Origin: JAVWJP01 sp036638975
GTDB lineage: Bacteria; Bacillota; Clostridia; Oscillospirales; Ruminococcaceae
Assembly: GCA_036638975.1 (NCBI GenBank)
Contig: JAVWJP010000019.1
Span: 1-41,838, forward strand
DNA length: 41,838 bases
Direction of reading: 5' to 3'
Shown here: piece after piece, positions 15,955 to 23,736 of the stretch
How the letters are laid out: the number at the start of each line of letters is the position of its first letter
How positions within the stretch are numbered: the stretch's first letter is position 1
The notes under the pieces: model-generated
Seen by the model: only the letters and a program-made list of their open reading frames with translations
What the model was told of the DNA's origin: nothing
Database searches by the model: none
Made by a program: the position numbers and the translations under genes

Positions 15955-16551
15955 GTGCGTGTTATAGGTCTTACGGGGCAGACGGGGGCAGGTAAAACCA
16001 CAGTTAGCAGTGTTTTTAAAGAGAGCGGCTTTGAGGTTATTAACTGCGATTTGCTTGCAAGACAGGTTGTGCAGGCGGGTAAGCCTTGTTTAAAAAAGCT
16101 TGCGGCGCATTTTGGGGGCAGCATTGTTTTGCCAAACGGCGAGCTTGACAGAAAGCTTTTGGGCGGCATTGTTTTTGCCAATGACGAAAAGCTTGCGCTG
16201 CTTAATGAAATTATTTTTCCATATATTAATGCGGAGCTTAACAGCCGTATTAAAAAGCTGGAGGAGGGGCATATTAAGCTGGTGGTGCTTGATGCACCAA
16301 CGCTTTTCGAGAGCGGCACAGACAGCCTTTGCAGCGAAATAATTTCTGTTATAGCACCAAAGGAGGTGCGCCGTGCCAGAATAATAGCGCGCGATTCTCT
16401 TACAGAGCCGGCGGCGGACGCACGAATGGCAAGCCAGAAGTGCGACGATTTTTACATAAAACGCTCGCAGTATGTTTTGCGCAACGAGGGCACGGTTGCC
16501 GAGTTTACGGCTAAGGCGGCAGGGCTTGTAAAAGAACTTGAAGGGGCGTAA
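15955..16551 (+). CDS. coaE: Dephospho-CoA kinase
   Basis: 198 residues; phosphorylates the 3'-OH of dephospho-CoA with ATP, the last step of coenzyme A synthesis. The P-loop is GQTGAGKT (residues 8-15), followed by EVINCDLLARQVV (the D-x-[IL]-AR-x-V substrate motif). The lid and later helices fit the family (DAPTLFESG; RIIARDSLT). I chose the GTG at 15955, 4 bp after the previous stop and just behind GGAGGAG, because MRVIGLTGQTGAGKT is the normal N-terminus; the frame stays open much further upstream inside the previous gene. Part of the prfA operon. Confidence 0.92.
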   Translation: MRVIGLTGQTGAGKTTVSSVFKESGFEVINCDLLARQVVQAGKPCLKKLAAHFGGSIVLPNGELDRKLLGGIVFANDEKLALLNEIIFPYINAELNSRIKKLEEGHIKLVVLDAPTLFESGTDSLCSEIISVIAPKEVRRARIIARDSLTEPAADARMASQKCDDFYIKRSQYVLRNEGTVAEFTAKAAGLVKELEGA

Positions 16552-16554
16552 ATT

Positions 16555-17145
16555 TTGAGCAGTAAAATCTCAAAAAATTTAATATCGACGCTTGCGGCAC
16601 TTCTTGCGGTGCTGCTTGCTTTTTTGGCTTTGCGCATAGCTTACGGAGCTTTTAATAAACGAGCTTATCCTGTAAAATATAAAGAAGCTGTGGTAAAGTA
16701 TTCGGACGAAAATGCGCTGCCCTACGACCTTGTCTTTGCTGTAATTCACACAGAGAGCGGGTTTCGTCCCAATGTGGAATCTGAAGTGGGCGCGCGCGGG
16801 CTTATGCAGCTTACCGAAGAAACCTTCGACTGGACAAAATCCAAGATGTCAAATGCCGGTGACGAAAGCTACGAGGAAATGTTTGACCCTGTTCTTAACA
16901 TAAAGTACGGCACGCACCTTTTGCGGCTGCTTATAGATGAATTTGAAAGCACCGATACAGCCCTATGCGCATACCATGCGGGCTGGGGCAATGCAAAAAA
17001 ATGGCTTAAAAACCCCGAGCATTCGGCAGACGGGGTAAATATACACAGCATACCCTTTGGAGATACCAAAAAATATGTTGCCGGAATAAACAAAACACGC
17101 GGCGTGTACCGCGCTGTTTATGGCTTTGCTGCTACAGGACAATAA
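16555..17145 (+). CDS. Membrane-anchored lytic transglycosylase, Slt type
   Basis: 196 residues beginning at a TTG (16555) with GAAGGGG upstream, 3 bp after coaE. Residues about 10-30 form a single N-terminal membrane helix. The rest is a goose-lysozyme-like SLT domain with the catalytic glutamate E67 in AVIHTESGFRPN, followed by GARGLMQLTEETFDW and later CAYHAGWGNAKKWL. It cleaves the glycan strands of peptidoglycan to 1,6-anhydro-muropeptides, outside the membrane. Domain order and length match small Firmicutes soluble-lytic-transglycosylase-like proteins. It is part of the prfA-coaE operon by spacing, and M18 aminopeptidase follows. Confidence 0.88.
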   Translation: MSSKISKNLISTLAALLAVLLAFLALRIAYGAFNKRAYPVKYKEAVVKYSDENALPYDLVFAVIHTESGFRPNVESEVGARGLMQLTEETFDWTKSKMSNAGDESYEEMFDPVLNIKYGTHLLRLLIDEFESTDTALCAYHAGWGNAKKWLKNPEHSADGVNIHSIPFGDTKKYVAGINKTRGVYRAVYGFAATGQ

Positions 17146-17172
17146 CAAAATAACTATATGGAGGTATATATT

Positions 17173-18582
17173 ATGGCTGAAAAAAAGAAGACAAAGGCGG
17201 AGCTTTTGCAGGAAGAACTGCTTATTAAACCCGAAAACGGTGGTAAAACTTTAACCGATGCAGAGCTTGTGCAGGTGCAGGATTTTTGTATAGGCTATAA
17301 AAAATTTTTAGACGACGCAAAAACCGAGCACGAGGCTGTGTGCGTGACTGTAGAGCTTTTAAAAAAGAACGGCTATACCGAGTTTGAAGCGGGTAAAAAA
17401 TATGAGGCGGGTAAAAAGGTTTACTACAACAACCGCGGTAAGGCGCTTGTGCTTGCAACAATAGGTACACGCGGTCTTGACGAGGGAGTAAAAATAGTTG
17501 CGGCGCATATAGACAGCCCGCGCCTTGATATGAAGCCACGTCCGCTTTACGAGGAGGCACAGCTTGCATTTTTAAAAACACATTACTACGGCGGCATAAA
17601 AAAGTACCAGTGGGGGGCAATACCGCTGGCGCTGCATGGTATTATAGTTAAAAAAGACGGAAGCTTAATAAAGGTTAAAATAGGCGAGGACGTAGACGAC
17701 CCCGTGTTTTGTGTAACCGATTTGCTAATTCATTTAAGCCGCGAGCAAATGAAGCGTCCGCTCTCGGAGGGGCTTAAAGGTGAGGAGCTTAATATTTTGG
17801 TTGGCTGTCACCCTTTCCGTGACGACAAAGCAAGCGAGCTTGTAAAGCTTAATATTGCAAATATATTGTTCCGAAAATATGGTATTACCGAGCACGATTT
17901 TCTCTCGGCAGAGCTTGAAGCAGTGCCCGCCTTTGCGGCGCGTGATGTCGGGCTTGACAGAGCTATGATAGGCGCATATGGGCACGATGACAGAGTATGT
18001 GCATATACTGCTGTAATGGCGGCTATAGAAACAAAAAAGCCCGCATTTACCACAGTTACTGTGCTTGCAGACAAAGAAGAAATTGGTTCTAACGGCAGCA
18101 CAGGGCTTAAATGTGCATATTTGCGATATTTTATAGCAGATTTGGCAGCAGCCTACGGCATTGAAGCGCGCACGGTGTTAAGCCGCTCGCAGTGCCTTTC
18201 TGCCGACGTAAATGCGGCGTTCGACCCAACCTTCCCTGAGGTTTACGAGCGCAAAAATACGGCTTATTTAAACTATGGTGTTGTTGTTACAAAGTACACA
18301 GGCTCCGGCGGTAAAAGCGGCACAAGCGAGGCATCGGCACAGTATATGGCAAAGGTGCGCGCGCTTTTGGACGGCGGCGGTGTAATATGGCAGACGGGCG
18401 AGCTTGGCAAGGTCGATGCGGGCGGCGGCGGAACTGTTGCAATGTACATTGCCGAGCTTAATGTTGATGTTGTAGATGTCGGTGTGCCGGTGCTTTCTAT
18501 GCACGCACCCTTTGAGGTTGTTTCTAAGCTTGATGTTTATATGACATACCGCGCATTTAAAGAGTTTTTAGAACAAAAATAA
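17173..18582 (+). CDS. M18-family aminopeptidase
   Basis: 469 residues from the ATG at 17173, chosen because GGAGGT at 17160-17165 is 7 nt upstream; an in-frame ATG at 17158 overlaps that ribosome binding site. A dinuclear zinc aminopeptidase of the DNPEP/aminopeptidase I type that removes N-terminal (often acidic or hydrophobic) residues from peptides in the cytosol. Family motifs are visible: VAAHIDSPRLDMKPRPLYEE, GHDDRVCAYTAVMAA, ADKEEIGSNGSTG, and the final histidine region SMHAPFEVVSKLDVY. It lies 27 bp after the transglycosylase gene and may share the prfA operon transcript. Confidence 0.9.
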   Translation: MAEKKKTKAELLQEELLIKPENGGKTLTDAELVQVQDFCIGYKKFLDDAKTEHEAVCVTVELLKKNGYTEFEAGKKYEAGKKVYYNNRGKALVLATIGTRGLDEGVKIVAAHIDSPRLDMKPRPLYEEAQLAFLKTHYYGGIKKYQWGAIPLALHGIIVKKDGSLIKVKIGEDVDDPVFCVTDLLIHLSREQMKRPLSEGLKGEELNILVGCHPFRDDKASELVKLNIANILFRKYGITEHDFLSAELEAVPAFAARDVGLDRAMIGAYGHDDRVCAYTAVMAAIETKKPAFTTVTVLADKEEIGSNGSTGLKCAYLRYFIADLAAAYGIEARTVLSRSQCLSADVNAAFDPTFPEVYERKNTAYLNYGVVVTKYTGSGGKSGTSEASAQYMAKVRALLDGGGVIWQTGELGKVDAGGGGTVAMYIAELNVDVVDVGVPVLSMHAPFEVVSKLDVYMTYRAFKEFLEQK

Positions 18583-18637
18583 AATTTAATTTTTTACATC
18601 ACAACGGTTTTTAAAATAAACATATGGAGGTGAAGCT

Positions 18638-18910
18638 GTGTTTAAGGTTTTGGTGTGTATGGCGGCAGGAATGCTGGTGGGCTTAAAGCTTTTCCCCGAT
18701 AAATACCAAAAAATAAACGGTATGCTGCAATATGTTTTTATAGCTATACTGATTTTTTGTATGGGTGCGTCGCTTGGACACAGCCCCACTTTCTTTGCCG
18801 ATATGCAATCGGTGGGGCTTAAAGCGGTGCTTTTTTCTGTTATACCTATAGCGTTTTCGGTAATTGTCGTGTATATTATTACAAAACGTGTGTTTAAGGA
18901 GCCGAAATAA
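18638..18910 (+). CDS. LysO-type lysine exporter, N-terminal half (separate gene)
   Basis: 90 residues with three hydrophobic helices (about 2-18, 29-48, 62-84) and the conserved FCMGASLGHSP segment. It corresponds to the N-terminal part of LysO (YbjE, DUF340), which in E. coli is one protein of about 300 residues exporting L-lysine. The start is a GTG with GGAGGTGA before it. The TAA overlaps the ATG of the next gene (TAATG), so the two halves are translated together and presumably assemble into one transporter. The split form is seen in other Firmicutes, so I do not call it a frameshift. Confidence 0.82.
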   Translation: MFKVLVCMAAGMLVGLKLFPDKYQKINGMLQYVFIAILIFCMGASLGHSPTFFADMQSVGLKAVLFSVIPIAFSVIVVYIITKRVFKEPK

Positions 18911-19512
18911 TGATTATACTGGCAATAGTAAGCCTTGTGCTGGGTGTTGCGGGCGGGCAATGGCTGTTTTCGGGCGAAACCGTCGAGCTTTTCGGTGATA
19001 TTTCGGAGTATACTCTGAGTCTGCTTATGTTTTCTGTCGGTATAAGTGTCGGTGCAAATAAGCTTATATTCCGCAAGCTGCGAGAAAACAATATGAAGCT
19101 GCTCTTTGTTCCGTTAGGCGTAATAGCAGGCTCACTTTTGGGCGGGTACATAACGGGGCTGTTGTGCGGTATGCCGGGTAACATAAGCATGGCAATAGCC
19201 TCTGGTCTTGGCTGGTACAGCCTTTCGGGTGTAATGCTTACCGATTTGGCGGGGGCTGAGGTTGGGACAGTTACATTTTTGGCAAATGTTTTTCGCGAAA
19301 TATTCTCGTTTTTAATAATACCGTGGATTGCCGTGCACCTAAACCATTACACGGCAATAGCACCGGCGGGCGCTACAAGCGAGGACACGACATTGCCGCT
19401 TATAATGAAATGTACAAGCGAGGAGGTAGCTGTGGTTTCGGTTTTAAACGGCGTAATTTGTTCTATAGCTGTGCCGTTTTTGATAGAGATTACCTTTAAG
19501 CTGCCTTTTTAG
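18910..19512 (+). CDS. LysO family transporter, C-terminal half
   Basis: 200 residues with about six hydrophobic helices. Characteristic pieces are LLMFSVGISVGANK, LGGYITGLLCGMPGNISMAIASGLGWYSLSGVMLTDLAGAEVG (conserved core, GWYSLSG) and the end segment SVLNGVICSIAVPFLIE. It is the larger half of the LysO/DUF340 lysine exporter, cotranslated with the 90-residue upstream protein through a TAATG overlap. Lysine export is established for E. coli LysO; here it is inferred by family. No lysine riboswitch or other control element is evident upstream. Confidence 0.85.
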   Translation: MIILAIVSLVLGVAGGQWLFSGETVELFGDISEYTLSLLMFSVGISVGANKLIFRKLRENNMKLLFVPLGVIAGSLLGGYITGLLCGMPGNISMAIASGLGWYSLSGVMLTDLAGAEVGTVTFLANVFREIFSFLIIPWIAVHLNHYTAIAPAGATSEDTTLPLIMKCTSEEVAVVSVLNGVICSIAVPFLIEITFKLPF

Positions 19513-19662
19513 CTTTTGCAGTTAGCACATAGCCCGCAAATTTGTCATGTTAAGGGGTGCTTCTTTTTTTTGCTGTGGCAGTACAAGCCTTTAATACTTT
19601 GACGGCTTTGTCGCGGCGGCTCTTTTAGCTGCCTATTTTAGAATGTATTAAGTAAAAAATTA

Positions 19663-19706
19663 AAAATAAAAAAACTTGCCGTTTTCTATTGACAAAACCG
19701 GCAAGT
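19663..19706 (-). terminator. Orphan minus-strand terminator-like hairpin
   Basis: On the minus strand, ACTTGCC (19706-19700) pairs with GGCAAGT (19680-19674), extended by AAAA/TTTT, and is followed by a run of T. There is no minus-strand gene upstream of it, and on the plus strand it lacks a T-run. It may stop antisense transcription toward lysO, or be a relic. Confidence 0.5.
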
Positions 19707-19758
19707 AGTTAAAATGGACAATCAAAAAAATATTTTTTATTAGTTTAGAACAAAAATA

Positions 19759-19787
19759 TTGACAACGGCGCTTAAATGTAATATAAT
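19759..19787 (+). promoter_or_regulatory. Consensus sigma-A promoter of rpoB-rpoC
   Basis: -35 TTGACA (19759-19764), exactly 17-bp spacer, -10 TATAAT (19782-19787): a perfect match to consensus. Confidence 0.9.
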
Positions 19788-19952
19788 AATAAAATGTATC
19801 ATAATGGGTATCTGCGCCATTAGCACTAATTAGTATAGCAGAAAGCAATGTAAAATTCAATACCGTTTTGTAAAATTGTACAAATGCTTAAAATGGCTTT
19901 GTACCTTATGCAAAGCAGAGTTGTAAATAGATTGAATGGAGTGAGCAAGCCT

Positions 19953-22900
19953 ATGGTGAATGTGAAAGATGTACATCTGGGGAAAAACGTCCGAAAGAGC
20001 TTTAGCCGTATCAATGAAGTGATCGAAATGCCTAACTTGATTGAGGTTCAGAAAAATTCTTACAGATGGTTTCTGGAGGAAGGGCTGAAGGAAGTATTCC
20101 AAGATATTTCCGCAATCACCGATTACACCGGCAATCTGGTTCTTGATTTTATTGATTACAGGTTGGAAAACACCCCGAAATATTCTGTTGCAGAATGTAA
20201 AAGCCGTGACGTCACCTATGCCGCACCGCTTCGAGTTCGTGCAAGCCTTTTAAACAAAGAAACCGGAGAAGTTAAAGAGCAGGACATTTTCATGGGAGAT
20301 TTCCCACTGATGACTGAGAGCGGAACTTTTGTTATAAATGGTGCAGAGCGAGTAATAGTTTCGCAGCTTGTTCGTTCTCCGGGCGTGTATTATGGCATGA
20401 ACTACGACAAAACAGGCAAAAAATTGTTTTCGTCAACGGTTATACCAAACCGCGGCGCATGGCTTGAATACGAAACCGACTCCAACGACATCTTTTATGT
20501 TCGTATAGATAAAAACCGCAAAATCCCCGTCACCGTTTTCATACGCGCAATGCTAAAGCTGGACGATGATAAAATAAACGGCAGTACAAACGGTCTTACC
20601 GACAGCTACGGCTCTGACATTGAGATATATAATATCTTTGGAGAGGACGAGCGTCTTGTTAAAACAATACAGGACAAGGACAACACCAAAAATGGCGAAG
20701 AAGCCCTTTTGGAGGTTTACCGCAAGCTTCGTCCGGGCGAGCCGCCTACAGTAGACAGTGCTGTAACGCACCTGCAAAACCTTTTCTTCGACCCGCGCCG
20801 TTACGACCTTTCTCGTGTCGGACGTTATAAATACAACAAAAAGCTTGGTATTGGTCAGCGCCTTGCCGGGCACGTGGTTGCCGAGCCCATTGCAAACCCC
20901 ATTACGGGCGAGCTTCTTGCAGAGCCGGGCAAGGTTTTAACATATGACGAAGCCATGGTGGTAGAAGAAACAGGTGTTTCCCGCGCAGTGGTTACTGTCG
21001 ATGGTGTCAATGTTCTTATACTTTCTAACGGTATGGTCAGCATTAAAAACTTTGTTTCTTTCGATTGTACCGAGTATGGTATTAATGAAAAAGTACGCTT
21101 TTGCGTTTTAAAAGAGCTTTTGCAGAATAACGAAAGCGAAGAAGACTTAAAAGCTGCAATAAAAGCCAACGCAGACAAATTAATTCCAAAACATATTATA
21201 AAGGACGATATTTTCGCCTCTATAAACTATATAAATAACCTTTGCTACGATATCGGCAATGTAGATGATATAGACCATCTCGGAAACCGCCGTATCCGCT
21301 CGGTTGGTGAGCTTTTGCAGAACCAGTTCCGCATAGGCTTTTCACGCATGGAGCGTGTTGTGCGCGAGCGCATGACAATTCAAGCTCAGGACATGGACGT
21401 AATTACACCTCAGGCGCTTGTCAATATCCGTCCTGTGGTGGCTTCTATAAAAGAGTTTTTCGGTTCATCTCCGCTTTCTCAGTTTATGGACCAGACCAAC
21501 CCATTGGCAGAGCTTACGCATAAACGCCGTCTTTCTGCCTTAGGCCCCGGCGGTCTTTCTCGTGACCGTGCAGGGTTTGAGGTTCGCGACGTTCACTACA
21601 GCCATTATGGACGTATGTGCCCTATAGAAACACCGGAGGGTCCGAATATAGGTCTTATATCATACCTTGCGTCTTTTGCACGCATAAATGAATATGGCTT
21701 TATAGAAGCGCCTTACCGCAAGGTAAATAAAGCAACGGGCGTTGTAACAGATGAAGTTGTTTATATGACAGCAGATGTAGAGGACAACTTTTATGTTGCA
21801 CAGGCAAACGAGCCTTTAACCGAGGCGGGAACCTTTGAAAAAGAGCGCGTTACAGGGCGTTTCAGAGATGAAATACTTGAGATAGAGCGCGACCGCGTAG
21901 ATTACATGGACGTTTCACCTCGTATGGTGGTTTCTGTTGCTACTTCTATGATACCTTTCTTAGAAAACGACGATGCTAACCGTGCTCTAATGGGCTCTAA
22001 TATGCAAAGACAGGCTGTTCCTCTGATGAAAACGGAATCTCCTATAGTGGGTACAGGTATGGAGTATAAGGCTGCTGTAGACTCCGGCGTTGCTGTGCTT
22101 TCAAAGCACAACGGTGTTATTGATTCTGTTTCTGCCGATAAAATTGTTATAAAAACAGATGAAGGCGAGCTTATTACACATAAGCTTATAAAGTTTATGC
22201 GCTCTAACCAAAGTACCTGCATAAATCAGCGTCCTGTTGTAGAAAAAGGCGAGCGCGTCACAGTCGGGCAGGTTATAGCGGACGGACCTGCAACAAGCAA
22301 CGGCGAAATAGCCCTTGGCAAAAATGCGCTTATAGGCTTTATGACTTGGGAGGGCTACAACTACGAAGATGCTGTTTTAATTAACGAAAAAGTTGTGCGA
22401 GATGACGTTTTCACCTCTATTCATATGGAGGAATACGAAGTTGAAGCACGCGATACAAAGCTGGGACCTGAAGAAATTACCCGTGATATACCAAACGTTG
22501 CCGACGATGCTCTGCGCGAGCTTGACGAACGCGGCGTGATACGTATAGGCGCGGAGGTTCGCGCAGGGGATATACTCGTTGGTAAGGTGACACCAAAGGG
22601 CGAAACCGAGCTTACCGCAGAGGAGCGCCTTTTACGTGCAATATTCGGCGAGAAGGCACGCGAGGTTCGCGACACCTCTCTGCGTGTTCCGCATGGAGAA
22701 TACGGCACAATTGTTGACATAAAAGTGTTTACAAGAGAAAATTGCGATGAGCTTTCACCGGGCGTAAATATGGTTGTTCGCTGCTACATTGCGCAAAAGC
22801 GTAAAATTTCTGTCGGCGATAAAATGGCAGGCAGACATGGCAACAAGGGCGTTGTTTCGCGCATTCTTCCGCAGGAGGATATGCCGTTTTTGCCGGACGG

Positions 22901-23720
22901 AACACCGCTTGATATTGTTCTTAACCCGCTTGGAGTTCCTTCACGTATGAACATTGGGCAGGTGCTTGAGGTAAACCTCGGACGTGCCGCTAAAGAATTG
23001 GGCTGGAAGGTTGCAACACCTGTTTTTGACGGTGCGCACGAGGACGATATTCGCGCTACCTTCCGTGAGGCAGGGCTTAACGAGGACGGTAAAACAATAC
23101 TTTATGACGGGCGTACAGGCGAGAAGTTTGACAGCCCTGTTACTGTCGGAATTATGTATTACCTAAAGCTCCATCACCTTGTCGATGATAAAATTCATGC
23201 GCGCTCTACAGGACCGTACTCACTTGTTACACAGCAGCCACTGGGCGGTAAAGCGCAGTTTGGCGGGCAGCGTTTTGGCGAGATGGAGGTTTGGGCACTG
23301 GAGGCATATGGTGCGGCTTATACCTTGCAAGAAATTCTTACTGTTAAGTCGGACGATGTGGTGGGCAGAGTAAAGGCATTCGAGGCCATTGTTAAAGGTC
23401 ATAATATACCGCAGTCAGGTATCCCCGAGTCGTTTAAGGTGCTTATGAAAGAAATTCAGTCGCTGGGGCTCGATATTAAAGTCCTTGACAAAAACGGCGA
23501 GGAAATAGACTTAAAGCAGAACTTTGACGATGACGATGATATGGGTCTGCCGCGCATGAACGACGATGAAGCCATGGAGCTTGAGTACATCAAGGACGAG
23601 GACGAAATAGAAGCTAATTATCTGCCCGATGAACCGGAGTCAGATGAAACGGAATCTATTTTTGATGCCGATGTTGCTTTTGGGCTTAATGACGAAGATT
23701 TATTTGAAGATAAAATATAG
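19953..23720 (+). CDS. rpoB: RNA polymerase beta subunit
   Basis: About 1255 residues from the ATG at 19953, chosen for GGAGTGAG upstream and because VRKSFSRINEVIEMPNLIEVQ is the usual N-terminal part. Catalytic subunit of RNA polymerase. The rifampicin pocket (SQFMDQTNPLAELTHKRRLS, then ALGPGG) has the wild-type residues, so no rifampicin-resistance change is seen there. GHNMNxA-type and KxGDKMAGRHGNKG core motifs are present (VGDKMAGRHGNKGVVSRI). The C-terminus after VLDKNGEEIDL carries a tail of about 70 residues rich in Asp/Glu, which looks disordered. rpoC follows 16 bp later. The usual rplK-rplA-rplJ-rplL genes are not upstream; lysO is, and rpoB has its own strong promoter. Confidence 0.97.
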   Translation: MVNVKDVHLGKNVRKSFSRINEVIEMPNLIEVQKNSYRWFLEEGLKEVFQDISAITDYTGNLVLDFIDYRLENTPKYSVAECKSRDVTYAAPLRVRASLLNKETGEVKEQDIFMGDFPLMTESGTFVINGAERVIVSQLVRSPGVYYGMNYDKTGKKLFSSTVIPNRGAWLEYETDSNDIFYVRIDKNRKIPVTVFIRAMLKLDDDKINGSTNGLTDSYGSDIEIYNIFGEDERLVKTIQDKDNTKNGEEALLEVYRKLRPGEPPTVDSAVTHLQNLFFDPRRYDLSRVGRYKYNKKLGIGQRLAGHVVAEPIANPITGELLAEPGKVLTYDEAMVVEETGVSRAVVTVDGVNVLILSNGMVSIKNFVSFDCTEYGINEKVRFCVLKELLQNNESEEDLKAAIKANADKLIPKHIIKDDIFASINYINNLCYDIGNVDDIDHLGNRRIRSVGELLQNQFRIGFSRMERVVRERMTIQAQDMDVITPQALVNIRPVVASIKEFFGSSPLSQFMDQTNPLAELTHKRRLSALGPGGLSRDRAGFEVRDVHYSHYGRMCPIETPEGPNIGLISYLASFARINEYGFIEAPYRKVNKATGVVTDEVVYMTADVEDNFYVAQANEPLTEAGTFEKERVTGRFRDEILEIERDRVDYMDVSPRMVVSVATSMIPFLENDDANRALMGSNMQRQAVPLMKTESPIVGTGMEYKAAVDSGVAVLSKHNGVIDSVSADKIVIKTDEGELITHKLIKFMRSNQSTCINQRPVVEKGERVTVGQVIADGPATSNGEIALGKNALIGFMTWEGYNYEDAVLINEKVVRDDVFTSIHMEEYEVEARDTKLGPEEITRDIPNVADDALRELDERGVIRIGAEVRAGDILVGKVTPKGETELTAEERLLRAIFGEKAREVRDTSLRVPHGEYGTIVDIKVFTRENCDELSPGVNMVVRCYIAQKRKISVGDKMAGRHGNKGVVSRILPQEDMPFLPDGTPLDIVLNPLGVPSRMNIGQVLEVNLGRAAKELGWKVATPVFDGAHEDDIRATFREAGLNEDGKTILYDGRTGEKFDSPVTVGIMYYLKLHHLVDDKIHARSTGPYSLVTQQPLGGKAQFGGQRFGEMEVWALEAYGAAYTLQEILTVKSDDVVGRVKAFEAIVKGHNIPQSGIPESFKVLMKEIQSLGLDIKVLDKNGEEIDLKQNFDDDDDMGLPRMNDDEAMELEYIKDEDEIEANYLPDEPESDETESIFDADVAFGLNDEDLFEDKI

Positions 23721-23736
23721 GAAGAAGGCGCCGTAA

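Larger units (their letters stand above)
19513..19952 (+). other. Intergenic and leader region of rpoB
   Basis: No gene is visible. It contains an orphan minus-strand terminator-like hairpin (19663-19706), a near-consensus sigma-A promoter (19759-19787) and an untranslated leader of about 160 nt. A small hairpin in the leader pairs GTACAAA (19878-19884) with TTTGTAC (19898-19904). The frame of rpoB is open back to 19884, but there is no ribosome binding site there. Confidence 0.6.

Noticed and set aside
18638..19512. LysO as one gene broken by a frameshift
   Set aside because: The two frames overlap as TAATG, the first has a proper GTG start with ribosome binding site, and two-gene LysO is known in other Firmicutes.
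21470..21560. Rifampicin-resistance change in rpoB, and streptomycin-resistance change in rpsL
   Set aside because: The residues at the known resistance positions are the wild-type ones by eye.
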